In this document: one piece after another, positions 1-6,227 of the stretch | Layout: every line of letters starts with the position of its first letter | How positions within the stretch are numbered: the first letter of the stretch is position 1 | Origin: Bacteroidales bacterium | GTDB taxonomy: Bacteria; Bacteroidota; Bacteroidia; Bacteroidales; WCHB1-69 | Assembly: GCA_028683685.1 (NCBI GenBank) | Contig: JAQUHH010000013.1 | Coordinates: 1-17,787 of the forward strand | Reading direction: 5' to 3' | Length of the DNA: 17,787 bases | Position numbers and translations under genes: made by a program | Notes under the pieces: generated by a model | What the model saw: only the letters and a program-made list of their open reading frames with translations | Database searches by the model: none | Told to the model about the DNA's origin: nothing

Positions 1-233
1 ATTTCAGTAATTAAATTAAAGTTTGGAGTTGGATTTTTGGTATAACCAAAAACATTTACAAACAAATCAATCAAAAATTCGCCTTGATATTGCTCTTCCT
101 TGCTATTTCGTATGTTTTCCTGAATTATCGGATTAAGAAAATGAGTTTTATACACATTCCATTTTTCTGCAATGGTCTCCTTATTTTGCAGGTTGACATA
201 CTTAGTAATTACTGAATTTTGAAATAGTGACAT
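1..233 (-). CDS. N-terminal fragment of a probable type IIG restriction enzyme / DNA methyltransferase (cut by window edge)
   Basis: An ATG on the minus strand (bases 231-233) opens a frame of 77 full codons that continues off the left edge. The protein begins MSLFQNSVITKYVNLQ and contains IQENIRNSKEEQYQ, followed by a segment reading FLIDLFVNVFGYT and then NPTPNFNLITE. From memory of the family, this arrangement (N-P-x-I-Q-E-N-I-R-x-S-K-E-E-x-Y/F-Q, then L-F-V-N-V-x-G-Y-T) is typical of the start of large Eco57I-like fused restriction-methylase proteins. The methylase motifs and any nuclease or target-recognition domains lie outside the window, so activity cannot be judged. No clear promoter was seen in the 180 bp upstream. 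The family call is fairly likely but rests on 77 residues only. Confidence 0.7.
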   Translation of the reverse strand, partial: MSLFQNSVITKYVNLQNKETIAEKWNVYKTHFLNPIIQENIRNSKEEQYQGEFLIDLFVNVFGYTKNPTPNFNLITE

Positions 234-396
234 ATCGCTTTTTAAATATTGGGTAAATATAAAGAAAATTCAAATAATTTGCCTCATCAAAATAAGATAT
301 GAAGAAAAATGAATCGAAATAATTCATTTTATCTTATAAGTTCAGTCGTAAAACTTTTGTAATTTAATATTTATATGCTGAAAAAACGAGTGATTT

Positions 397-418
397 TGTA
401 TGCACATTGTATGCACAT
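397..418. repeat. Perfect 11-bp tandem direct repeat beside the tRNA terminator
   Basis: The unit TGTATGCACAT occurs at 397-407 and again, with no gap, at 408-418. It lies between the tRNA-Asn terminator and the restriction-type gene. The rest of 234-417 is AT-rich non-coding DNA holding only a weak 9-bp inverted repeat (306-314 with 322-330). Short direct repeats at a tRNA 3' flank can be recombinase-binding or attachment remnants, but that reading is inference. Confidence 0.6.
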
Positions 419-455
419 AAAAAAAGAGAGTTACGTTTTTGTACCGTAACTCTCT
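419..455 (-). terminator. Rho-independent terminator of tRNA-Asn
   Basis: An 11-bp perfect stem (425-435 with 445-455, 9-nt loop) lies 10 bp past the tRNA 3' end. On the minus strand it is followed directly by a run of six U residues (424-419). The orientation fits termination of the tRNA transcript. Confidence 0.85.
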
Positions 456-465
456 GATTATCATG

Positions 466-539
466 CTCCCCCTTTAGGACTTGAACCTAAGACCCTCTGA
501 TTAACAGTCAGATGCTCTAACCAACTGAGCTAAGGAGGA
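466..539 (-). tRNA. tRNA-Asn (anticodon GTT)
   Basis: The minus strand folds into a full 74-nt cloverleaf. The acceptor stem is TCCTCCT with AGGGGGA (one G-U pair). The D arm is GCTC/GAGC, the anticodon stem TCTGA/TCAGA encloses loop CTGTTAA, and the T arm TTAGG/CCTAA encloses TTCAAGT. The loop gives anticodon GTT, which reads the asparagine codons AAC and AAT. The discriminator base is G and CCA is not encoded (CAT follows), so CCA is presumably added after transcription. Confidence 0.97.
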
Positions 540-570
540 ATTTTTAAAACAAATATCGTATTTGTGAGAG

Positions 571-600
571 CAAAATTACTCATTTATTTGAAATAAACAA
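571..600 (-). promoter_or_regulatory. Bacteroidota-type promoter for tRNA-Asn
   Basis: Read on the minus strand, TTG at 600-598 is followed after 19 bp by TAATTTTG at 578-571, matching the Bacteroidota TTTG / TAnnTTTG pattern. Transcription would begin about 25 nt before the tRNA 5' end. Its -33 element directly abuts the -7 box of the divergent kinase gene. Confidence 0.65.
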
Positions 601-608
601 TACCTTTG
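601..608 (+). promoter_or_regulatory. -7 box (TACCTTTG) for the kinase-crcB pair
   Basis: TACCTTTG fits TAnnTTTG exactly and lies 20 bp before the kinase start codon. No well-spaced -33 TTTG is present; the nearest TTTG, 587-590, is only 10 bp away. Confidence 0.55.
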
Positions 609-628
609 TAAAAAAAAAGAATAATTAA

Positions 629-1597
629 ATGAAAAAAATTTTAGGAATGGGGAATGCTTTGGTTGACATCATGACCATATTGCCCGCAGATGAAGTACTT
701 ATAGAGTTCAACTTACCCAAGGGTAGCATGCAATTGGTGGATGAGGTTTATCATCAAAATATTCAATTACAAACTCAAAAATTTGAAAGAAAAATGGCAT
801 CTGGTGGTTCGGCTGCAAATACAATTCACGGTCTTGCTCGTCTGGGCATCGCTACTGGCTTTATTGGAAAAGTGGGAACCGACGAGATGGGTGTCTTTTT
901 TAGAAAAGACATGATGGATAATAAAATTAATCCATTTCTTATCGATTGCCTCACCCCAAGTGGTGTCGCTACGGCATTGGTGAGTCCTGATTCGGAAAGA
1001 ACATTTGCCACTTTTTTAGGAGCTGCTTGCGAACTTGAGGCAAAAAATATACAAGCCGAAATTTTCGAAAATTATCATCTTTTTCATATTGAAGGATATT
1101 TAGTTCAAAATCAAGAACTAATTGAAAATGCTGTAAAAATTGCAAAAGATAAAGGATTGATGGTTTCTTTAGATTTAGCCAGCTATAATGTCGTAGAAGA
1201 TAATTTAGAATTTTTAAAACGTATTGTAACAGATTATGTAGACATTGTTTTTGCAAATGAAGACGAAGCAAAAGCTTTTACCGGAAAAGAACCCGAAGAG
1301 GCTTTGGTCGAAATGAGCAAAATGTCAGAAATAGCAGTTGTAAAATTGGGGAGCAAAGGTTCTTTGATTATGAAAGATGGCGAAATAAGCCGTGTTGAAG
1401 GGAAAAAAGCAAATTGCATTGATACCACCGGTGCTGGTGATATATATGCAGCAGGGTTTTTATATGGCTATGTTTCCGGCAAATCGATGAGCGAATGTGG
1501 AAGAATTGGTACAGCCCTGGCAACCAGAGTTGTAGAGTTGGTTGGTCCGAAGCTTGACGAAGAATCTTGGGCAAAATTATTGATCGAAATTCAATAA
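629..1597 (+). CDS. PfkB/ribokinase-family kinase, adenosine-kinase-like
   Basis: This 322-residue cytoplasmic kinase transfers phosphate from ATP to a sugar or nucleoside. The family signatures are visible in order: GNALVDI near residues 8-14 (substrate site), GGSAANT at 59-65, NEDEA at 210-214, and the C-terminal anion-hole motif DTTGAGD at 265-271. Asp271 is the expected catalytic base. The length is normal. Bacteroidota homologues are usually annotated as adenosine kinase, but within PfkB the substrate cannot be fixed from motifs alone; ribokinase-like or fructokinase-like activity is possible. A TACCTTTG box lies 20 bp upstream. The stop codon is directly followed by the crcB start, so the two genes are almost certainly one transcript. 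Confidence 0.9.
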   Translation: MKKILGMGNALVDIMTILPADEVLIEFNLPKGSMQLVDEVYHQNIQLQTQKFERKMASGGSAANTIHGLARLGIATGFIGKVGTDEMGVFFRKDMMDNKINPFLIDCLTPSGVATALVSPDSERTFATFLGAACELEAKNIQAEIFENYHLFHIEGYLVQNQELIENAVKIAKDKGLMVSLDLASYNVVEDNLEFLKRIVTDYVDIVFANEDEAKAFTGKEPEEALVEMSKMSEIAVVKLGSKGSLIMKDGEISRVEGKKANCIDTTGAGDIYAAGFLYGYVSGKSMSECGRIGTALATRVVELVGPKLDEESWAKLLIEIQ

Positions 1598-1972
1598 ATG
1601 CTGCAAAATATATTAGTTGTAGGATTGGGCGGTTTCCTCGGTGCTATTGTCAGATATGGTTTTTCTATGGTAATTCCGAAACAAGGACTGTCCACATTTC
1701 CTTTTTCTACTCTTTTGGTTAACCTAATTGGCTGTTTGCTAATTGGATTAATTTTTGGCTTTATTGCCAAACAAAATCTATTTAATGAAAAATTATTTCT
1801 GTTTTTAACCATTGGTTTTTGTGGTTCATTTACTACTTTTTCCACTTTTTCTCTTGATGGTTTTCATCTTCTATCTCAAGGGAAATGGCTCTCTGTATTG
1901 TTTTATATAAGTATAAGTACAATCGGCGGTCTGTTTCTTGTTTACCTTGGTCATTCGTTAACCAAAGGCTGA
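1598..1972 (+). CDS. crcB: CrcB/Fluc fluoride ion channel
   Basis: Fluc proteins are small four-helix membrane proteins that form antiparallel dimers and export fluoride. The 124 residues show four hydrophobic segments and the family marks: GGFLGAIVRY (11-20), the conserved Asn in VNLIG (41-45), and GFCGSFTTFSTFS (73-85). That last stretch contains the pore Phe and Ser/Thr residues and the region binding the central Na+. The ATG follows the kinase TAA with no spacer (TAAATG), which suggests translational coupling. No fluoride riboswitch was recognised ahead of the pair. Bacteroidota often carry CrcB as a standalone housekeeping gene, so the kinase link may be only positional. Confidence 0.95.
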   Translation: MLQNILVVGLGGFLGAIVRYGFSMVIPKQGLSTFPFSTLLVNLIGCLLIGLIFGFIAKQNLFNEKLFLFLTIGFCGSFTTFSTFSLDGFHLLSQGKWLSVLFYISISTIGGLFLVYLGHSLTKG

Positions 1973-2029
1973 AAATAATTCTACGAATTGTCGTTTGATT
2001 TTTGTAATTTCAAAGTCTAAAAATAATTT

Positions 2030-3913
2030 ATGTGTGGAATAAATGGGATTTATTTATTTGAAGATCAGGCATATAGCTACAAGTCTAGGGTCGAAAATGC
2101 AAATCGGGCAATCATTCACAGAGGACCTGATTATCAAAGCGTTTTTATTGACAAAAAAATTGCTTTAGGTCATGTCCGATTGTCCATAATGGATACTTCT
2201 ACGGCTGCTAATCAGCCTTATACCGAAGAAAGTCAGCGATTTACGATTGTTTATAATGGAGAAATATTTAATTTCAAAGAAATTAGAGATGATTTAATTT
2301 CTAAAGGACATTCTTTCAAAACCAATTCGGATACCGAAGTAGTTCTGAAATCATATATAGAAAATGGGGAAAAAGTTCTTTCTCGTTTTAATGGTTTTTT
2401 TGCATTTGCCATTTATGATGCTCAAAATGAAGAACTTTTCATCGCTCGCGACAGGATGGGCATCAAGCCTTTATTGATGTATCGAGATGAAAACAGACTG
2501 ATTTTTGCTTCCGAAATGAAAGCTCTTTTGGAATATCAAATTCCAAAAGAAATCGATTATACTACACTTTTTCAATATTTTCAGTTGAATTATGTTCCTT
2601 CGCCTTGGACAATTTTTAAGGGAGTCGATAAAATGGAACCTGGATCGTGGATGCGTTGCAAAGGCAAGCAAGTCGAAAAAGGTTTTTATTATCATTTGCC
2701 TAAATTTGATTCGCAAAAAGCACCCTCTAATTATCAGGAAGCTCAAAAAACCTTGTATACACTTTTGGATGAAGCGGTACAAAGAAGATTGGTTTCCGAC
2801 GTGCCTTTGGGCAGTTTTTTAAGTGGAGGAATCGATTCTTCAGTGATTTCTGCATTGGCGATAAAGCACAATCCAAATATAAATACTTTTTCTGTTGGCT
2901 ATGCCGATGAGCCGCTTTTCGACGAAACACATTATGCTGAATTGGTGGCACGAAAAATTGGATCCAATCATCACACGTTTAAACTCGACAACAATGACCT
3001 CTATTCTGTGTTATATCGTGTTTTAGACGCCATAGACGAGCCTTTTGCTGATTCTTCAGCCTTGGCAGTCAATATTCTGAGTTATTACACCAAAAAGCAT
3101 GTTTCTGTTGCACTTTCGGGCGATGGTGCCGATGAAATGTTTTCGGGATACAACAAACATTCTGCCGAATTTAAAGCAGGAGAGAAGTCTTTGATAAATT
3201 CTATGATATCCATGGGAACTCCTTTGTGGGCAATGATGCCACAGTCGAGAAATGGGAAATACTCCAATTTGTTTCGTCAGCTTCATCGTTTTGGCGAGGG
3301 TTTGCAATTATCTTCTGCCGAAAGATATTGGCGATGGGCGTCCATTACTCCCGAAAAAGAAGCTCAAAATCTACTTTTGTCAAGTCCGGATTGGAAAGAA
3401 TATGCCAACCGTAAGTCGAAAATATTATCTCATATTTCCAATAATAGCGATATAAATGAAGTTTTATATACCGATTTGAAACTCGTTTTGCAAGGGGATA
3501 TGCTTACCAAAGTTGATCTGATGTCGATGAATCATGCTTTGGAAGTCCGTACTCCATTTTTGGATTATACGGTGGTTGATTTTGCAAATTCTCTGCCTGT
3601 TTCATATAAAATAAATCATAAAATCAGAAAGAAAATTTTGCAAGATACGTTTCGACCCATTCTTCCTGACGAAATTTTCAATCGTCCCAAACATGGTTTT
3701 GAAGTGCCTTTGTTGGGTTGGTTTCAAAATGAATTGAAAGAGAAAATTACGCAAGATTTACTTCATCCTGATTTTATTTGCGAACAGCAAATTTTTCATC
3801 CAAAATCCATAGAATTGTTGTTGCAAAAACTTTTTTCAAATCGACCAGGTGATGCTGCTGCAAAAGTTTGGGCATTGATTGTTTTTCAATATTGGTGGAA
3901 AAAATATTGCTAA
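2030..3913 (+). CDS. asnB: Asparagine synthetase, glutamine-hydrolysing
   Basis: The enzyme makes asparagine from aspartate, ATP and glutamine in the cytosol. The N-terminal class II glutaminase begins MCGINGIY, with Cys2 as nucleophile after Met removal; HRGPD (30-34), NGEIFN (76-81) and SDTEV (100-104) complete the glutamine pocket. The synthetase half carries the PP-loop SGGIDSS (265-271), LSGDGADE (362-369) and VRTPFLD (506-512). The 627-residue length fits the longer AsnB-type subfamily, which includes both true asparagine synthetases and amidotransferases of surface-polysaccharide clusters. No glycan genes are nearby, favouring asparagine synthesis. The 57-bp gap after crcB holds an imperfect -7 box (GATTTTTG, 1997-2004), so separate transcription is possible. 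No clear terminator follows. Confidence 0.92.
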   Translation: MCGINGIYLFEDQAYSYKSRVENANRAIIHRGPDYQSVFIDKKIALGHVRLSIMDTSTAANQPYTEESQRFTIVYNGEIFNFKEIRDDLISKGHSFKTNSDTEVVLKSYIENGEKVLSRFNGFFAFAIYDAQNEELFIARDRMGIKPLLMYRDENRLIFASEMKALLEYQIPKEIDYTTLFQYFQLNYVPSPWTIFKGVDKMEPGSWMRCKGKQVEKGFYYHLPKFDSQKAPSNYQEAQKTLYTLLDEAVQRRLVSDVPLGSFLSGGIDSSVISALAIKHNPNINTFSVGYADEPLFDETHYAELVARKIGSNHHTFKLDNNDLYSVLYRVLDAIDEPFADSSALAVNILSYYTKKHVSVALSGDGADEMFSGYNKHSAEFKAGEKSLINSMISMGTPLWAMMPQSRNGKYSNLFRQLHRFGEGLQLSSAERYWRWASITPEKEAQNLLLSSPDWKEYANRKSKILSHISNNSDINEVLYTDLKLVLQGDMLTKVDLMSMNHALEVRTPFLDYTVVDFANSLPVSYKINHKIRKKILQDTFRPILPDEIFNRPKHGFEVPLLGWFQNELKEKITQDLLHPDFICEQQIFHPKSIELLLQKLFSNRPGDAAAKVWALIVFQYWWKKYC

Positions 3914-4003
3914 TTTTTTTATTCATGGAAATCCACAGATACCGTGTTCTATTAGAATCTTGCTTCTGAAATATATAATATTATCTAAAAGAGAAGCACT
4001 AAA

Positions 4004-4097
4004 TGTATAGAAAAAAGAACTTTTTTATACAAATAAAACACATAATGTATAGAAAAGCTTGTTTTCTATACAAAAGAAACTATATTTGTATAGAAAA
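4004..4097. promoter_or_regulatory. Array of five 11-bp operator half-sites upstream of the Fic gene
   Basis: The half-site TGTATAGAAAA occurs on the plus strand at 4004-4014, 4046-4056 and 4087-4097. Inverted copies lie at 4062-4072 (exact) and 4021-4031 (one mismatch). They pair into two palindromes with 5-6 bp spacers. The third plus copy has only a degenerate partner (4103-4113, 6 of 11 matching). Successive copies are 41-42 bp apart, about four helical turns. The array covers the -33 and -7 elements of the Fic promoter, so it most likely binds a repressor. Fic's own C-terminal winged-helix-like segment is an obvious candidate binder, by inference. Confidence 0.75.
4059..4088 (+). promoter_or_regulatory. 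Promoter of the Fic gene
   Basis: TTG at 4059-4061 is followed after 19 bp by TATATTTG at 4081-4088, an exact TAnnTTTG. The start codon is 27 bp past the -7 box, implying a leader of about 20 nt. The TTG sits in the spacer of the central palindrome, and the last two bases of the -7 box overlap the third operator half-site. Confidence 0.65.
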
Positions 4098-4115
4098 ACT
4101 TAAACCCTTTACACA

Positions 4116-5186
4116 ATGAAACATTGGGAATTATCGGAACTGCCGCTTAATATTGACCTTGAAACAATAAAAGTTTTAAAAAGTTTGCCCTCTGCTCATG
4201 CAGCATTGGCTGAATTAAAAGGTATAGCTTCAACAATTCCAAATCAAAATATTTTAATAAATACGCTTGGTCTTCAAGAAGCAAAAGATAGTTCTGCTAT
4301 CGAGAATATTATTACCACACATGATGATTTATATAAATCTGAGTTAAATCTCAATAAATTTAACTCACTTAATTCAAAAGAAGTTCAAAATTATATTTCT
4401 GCATTAAAGAGAGGATTTGAACTAAGTTCAAAAAGTGGATTATTAACCCATAAAATAATTTTACAAATTCAAGAAGTATTGGAAGATAACCAAGCTGGAT
4501 ATAGAAAATTACCAGGTACTGCATTGAAAAATGCAGCAACAGGAGAAACTATTTATACACCGCCTCAGGATTATGATGAAATAGTGCGTTTAATGTCTAA
4601 TCTTGAGAAATATATAAATGATTCAGAAATGAGTAATGTTGATCCATTAATAAAAATGGCAATAATTCACTTTCAATTTGAGAGTATTCACCCTTTTTAT
4701 GATGGAAATGGAAGAACAGGAAGAATCATTAATATACTTTATTTGGTAATTGCAAAATTGCAAAATCTTCCAATTTTATATTTAAGTAGTTACATTATAA
4801 AGCATAAATCTCATTATTATAAATATTTACAAAAAGTAAGAGATGAAGACTTGTGGGAAGATTGGATACTATTTATGATTAAAGGAGTTGAAGAAACAGC
4901 AAGAGAGACCATTGAATTAATCATCAAAATTAAAGAATTAATGCTTGAGTATAAACAGTTATTAAGAGATAACTACAAGTTTTATAGTCAGGATTTGCTA
5001 AACAACTTATTTAAACATCCATATACCAAAATAGAATTTGTTGTACAAGATTTAGGTGTTTCAAGATTGACAGCAGCTAATTATCTAAATAAACTTGCGG
5101 AGGATAATGTATTAAAAAAAGAAAAATTAGGAACATCAAACTATTACGTAAATGAAAAATTATTTGAACTACTCACTAGGCGATAA
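4116..5186 (+). CDS. Fic-domain protein (probable AMP transferase) with N-terminal inhibitory motif
   Basis: Fic enzymes usually transfer AMP from ATP to a hydroxyl of a target protein. The 356 residues show a Fic_N-like N-terminus with the inhibitory motif S-x-x-x-E-N at 59-64 (Glu63), typical of class II Fic proteins in which this helix blocks the ATP site. The complete active-site motif HPFYDGNGRTGR is at 192-203 with catalytic His192. Residues 147-152 (YTPPQD) resemble the usual target-docking flap. From about residue 285 the tail looks like a winged helix (VVQDLGVSRLTAANYLNKL, then a basic wing). No antitoxin gene is adjacent; inhibition seems built in. Target unknown. It is strongly AT-rich with a dedicated operator array, consistent with an accessory gene inserted between asnB and the dismutase. 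Confidence 0.93.
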   Translation: MKHWELSELPLNIDLETIKVLKSLPSAHAALAELKGIASTIPNQNILINTLGLQEAKDSSAIENIITTHDDLYKSELNLNKFNSLNSKEVQNYISALKRGFELSSKSGLLTHKIILQIQEVLEDNQAGYRKLPGTALKNAATGETIYTPPQDYDEIVRLMSNLEKYINDSEMSNVDPLIKMAIIHFQFESIHPFYDGNGRTGRIINILYLVIAKLQNLPILYLSSYIIKHKSHYYKYLQKVRDEDLWEDWILFMIKGVEETARETIELIIKIKELMLEYKQLLRDNYKFYSQDLLNNLFKHPYTKIEFVVQDLGVSRLTAANYLNKLAEDNVLKKEKLGTSNYYVNEKLFELLTRR

Positions 5187-5202
5187 TTAATGTCCTTGCA
5201 TT

Positions 5203-5248
5203 AAAAAAGGCTATGTGACATGCTTTATATTGAGCATTTCACACAGCC
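5203..5248 (-). terminator. Rho-independent terminator of the superoxide dismutase gene
   Basis: A 16-bp stem (5209-5224 with 5233-5248, 8-nt loop) has one mismatch and one G-U pair as read on the minus strand, followed at once by six U residues (5208-5203). It lies 35 bp past the dismutase stop. On the plus strand the same hairpin has two mismatches and a poor U tract (AAATTTATTT), so it would terminate the Fic transcript less well. Confidence 0.8.
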
Positions 5249-5283
5249 AAATTTATTTAAAAAAGAATTTTTAGAAATTTAGT

Positions 5284-5868
5284 TTATTTCTCAAATCTTT
5301 CTGAAATGACACTCCAATCCACTAGTTCCCAAAATTTAGAAACGTAATCGGGTCTTTTGTTTTGATAATCAAGATAGTAAGCATGTTCCCAAACATCGCA
5401 TGTCAATAGTGGAGTATCGCCTTTTGTCAGTGGATTTCCGGCATTGCTCTCTTGAGAGATGGCTAGACTTCCGTCTGCCTTTTTAACCAACCATGCCCAA
5501 CCCGAACCAAACAAAGTAGCGGATGCTTTGCTAAATTGCTCTTTGAAAGCCTCAAATGAGCCAAATTGTAGATTAATCAGGTTCAATAATTCGCCTTTGG
5601 GTTCTTTTAAACCCTTCAGGTTAAATTGATTCCAATAAAATGTGTGGTTCCAAACTTGTGCCGCATTATTAAAAATACCGCCACTTGATTTTTTCACAAT
5701 TGTATCCAAGCATTTTTCGTTTTCAAATTCAGTTCCAACAATTAAATTGTTTAAATTTGTAACATACGCTTGATGGTGTTTCCCATAATGAAAATCAATG
5801 GTTTTGGCCGAGATAATCGGCTCTAATGCGTTTTTTTCGTACGGTAATTCTGGTAATGTAAAAGCCAT
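5284..5868 (-). CDS. sodB: Superoxide dismutase, Fe-type (Fe/Mn family)
   Basis: The enzyme converts superoxide to hydrogen peroxide and oxygen in the cytoplasm. The 194-residue length is normal. All four metal ligands are present: His27, His75 (in NNAAQVWNHTFYW), Asp158 and His162 (in CDVWEHAYYLDYQNKRPDY). The second-sphere Gln sits at 71, and the position occupied by Gln in manganese enzymes is Ala143 (SNAGNPL), as in E. coli SodB. That pattern indicates iron, although some Bacteroidota enzymes are cambialistic. There is no signal peptide. It is transcribed away from the small lipoprotein gene across a 46-bp gap and ends in its own hairpin. Confidence 0.97.
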   Translation of the reverse strand: MAFTLPELPYEKNALEPIISAKTIDFHYGKHHQAYVTNLNNLIVGTEFENEKCLDTIVKKSSGGIFNNAAQVWNHTFYWNQFNLKGLKEPKGELLNLINLQFGSFEAFKEQFSKASATLFGSGWAWLVKKADGSLAISQESNAGNPLTKGDTPLLTCDVWEHAYYLDYQNKRPDYVSKFWELVDWSVISERFEK

Positions 5869-5870
5869 AA

Positions 5871-5901
5871 TTGTTTTTATTTTGATTTATTACTAATTTT
5901 G
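5871..5901 (+). promoter_or_regulatory. Promoter of the 63-residue lipoprotein gene
   Basis: TTG at 5871-5873 and TAATTTTG at 5894-5901 are separated by 20 bp, and the start codon is 13 bp further on. The -33 element sits right beside the dismutase start codon. No equally good promoter was seen for the dismutase on the other strand. Confidence 0.6.
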
Positions 5902-5914
5902 TAAAAAAAATATC

Positions 5915-6106
5915 ATGAAAAACTTCATTCTCATCACAATTTTGTCCCTTTTTTTAGTTTCGTGTGGTTCATCTAAAGATGAACAGGAACGCCAACGTCA
6001 AATCGAAGATTCTATTCATTCTGCTGAATTAGAGGATGTTTTGGACGATGTAAATAGCTACTTTGAGTCGGATAGTTTATCAACAGTAAAGAACGAAATA
6101 GAATAG
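5915..6106 (+). CDS. Small acidic lipoprotein of unknown function
   Basis: The 63-residue product begins with a lysine and a hydrophobic stretch ending in the lipobox LVSC, with Cys17 as the lipidation site. That is a standard SPII signal, so the mature form is a membrane-anchored peptide of about 46 residues. The mature part is highly charged (KDEQERQRQIEDS, then ELEDVLDD), probably helical, with no recognisable domain. The gene has its own promoter and a strong terminator, which supports it being real despite its size. Function is unknown. Confidence 0.75.
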   Translation: MKNFILITILSLFLVSCGSSKDEQERQRQIEDSIHSAELEDVLDDVNSYFESDSLSTVKNEIE

Positions 6107-6176
6107 TTTGTATATATTCAACAAAAAATAAAATAAGTTGTTTGTTTTGTGGTCTAATTTAGAAAAGGTCTATATA

Positions 6177-6212
6177 AAAAAAAGTCTCCTTGAATTCAAA
6201 GAGACTTTTTTT
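6177..6212. terminator. Bidirectional terminator between the small lipoprotein gene and ilvE
   Basis: A near-perfect 36-bp palindrome: A7-GTCTC at 6177-6188 pairs with GAGAC-T7 at 6201-6212, and the inner TTGAATTCAA (6190-6199) extends the stem after one mismatch. U tracts exist in both directions, so it can end both convergent transcripts. The ilvE stop is 16 bp away. Confidence 0.85.
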
Positions 6213-6227
6213 ATAGGTATGTTTTTA

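Noticed and set aside
540..1597. Fluoride riboswitch ahead of the kinase-crcB pair or within it
   Set aside because: No stretch resembling the GC-rich conserved core of the crcB-motif RNA was seen in the leader.
3961..3998. Inverted repeat TGCTTCT/AGAAGCA as a terminator for asnB
   Set aside because: Only 7 bp of stem around a 24-nt loop and no U tract after it.
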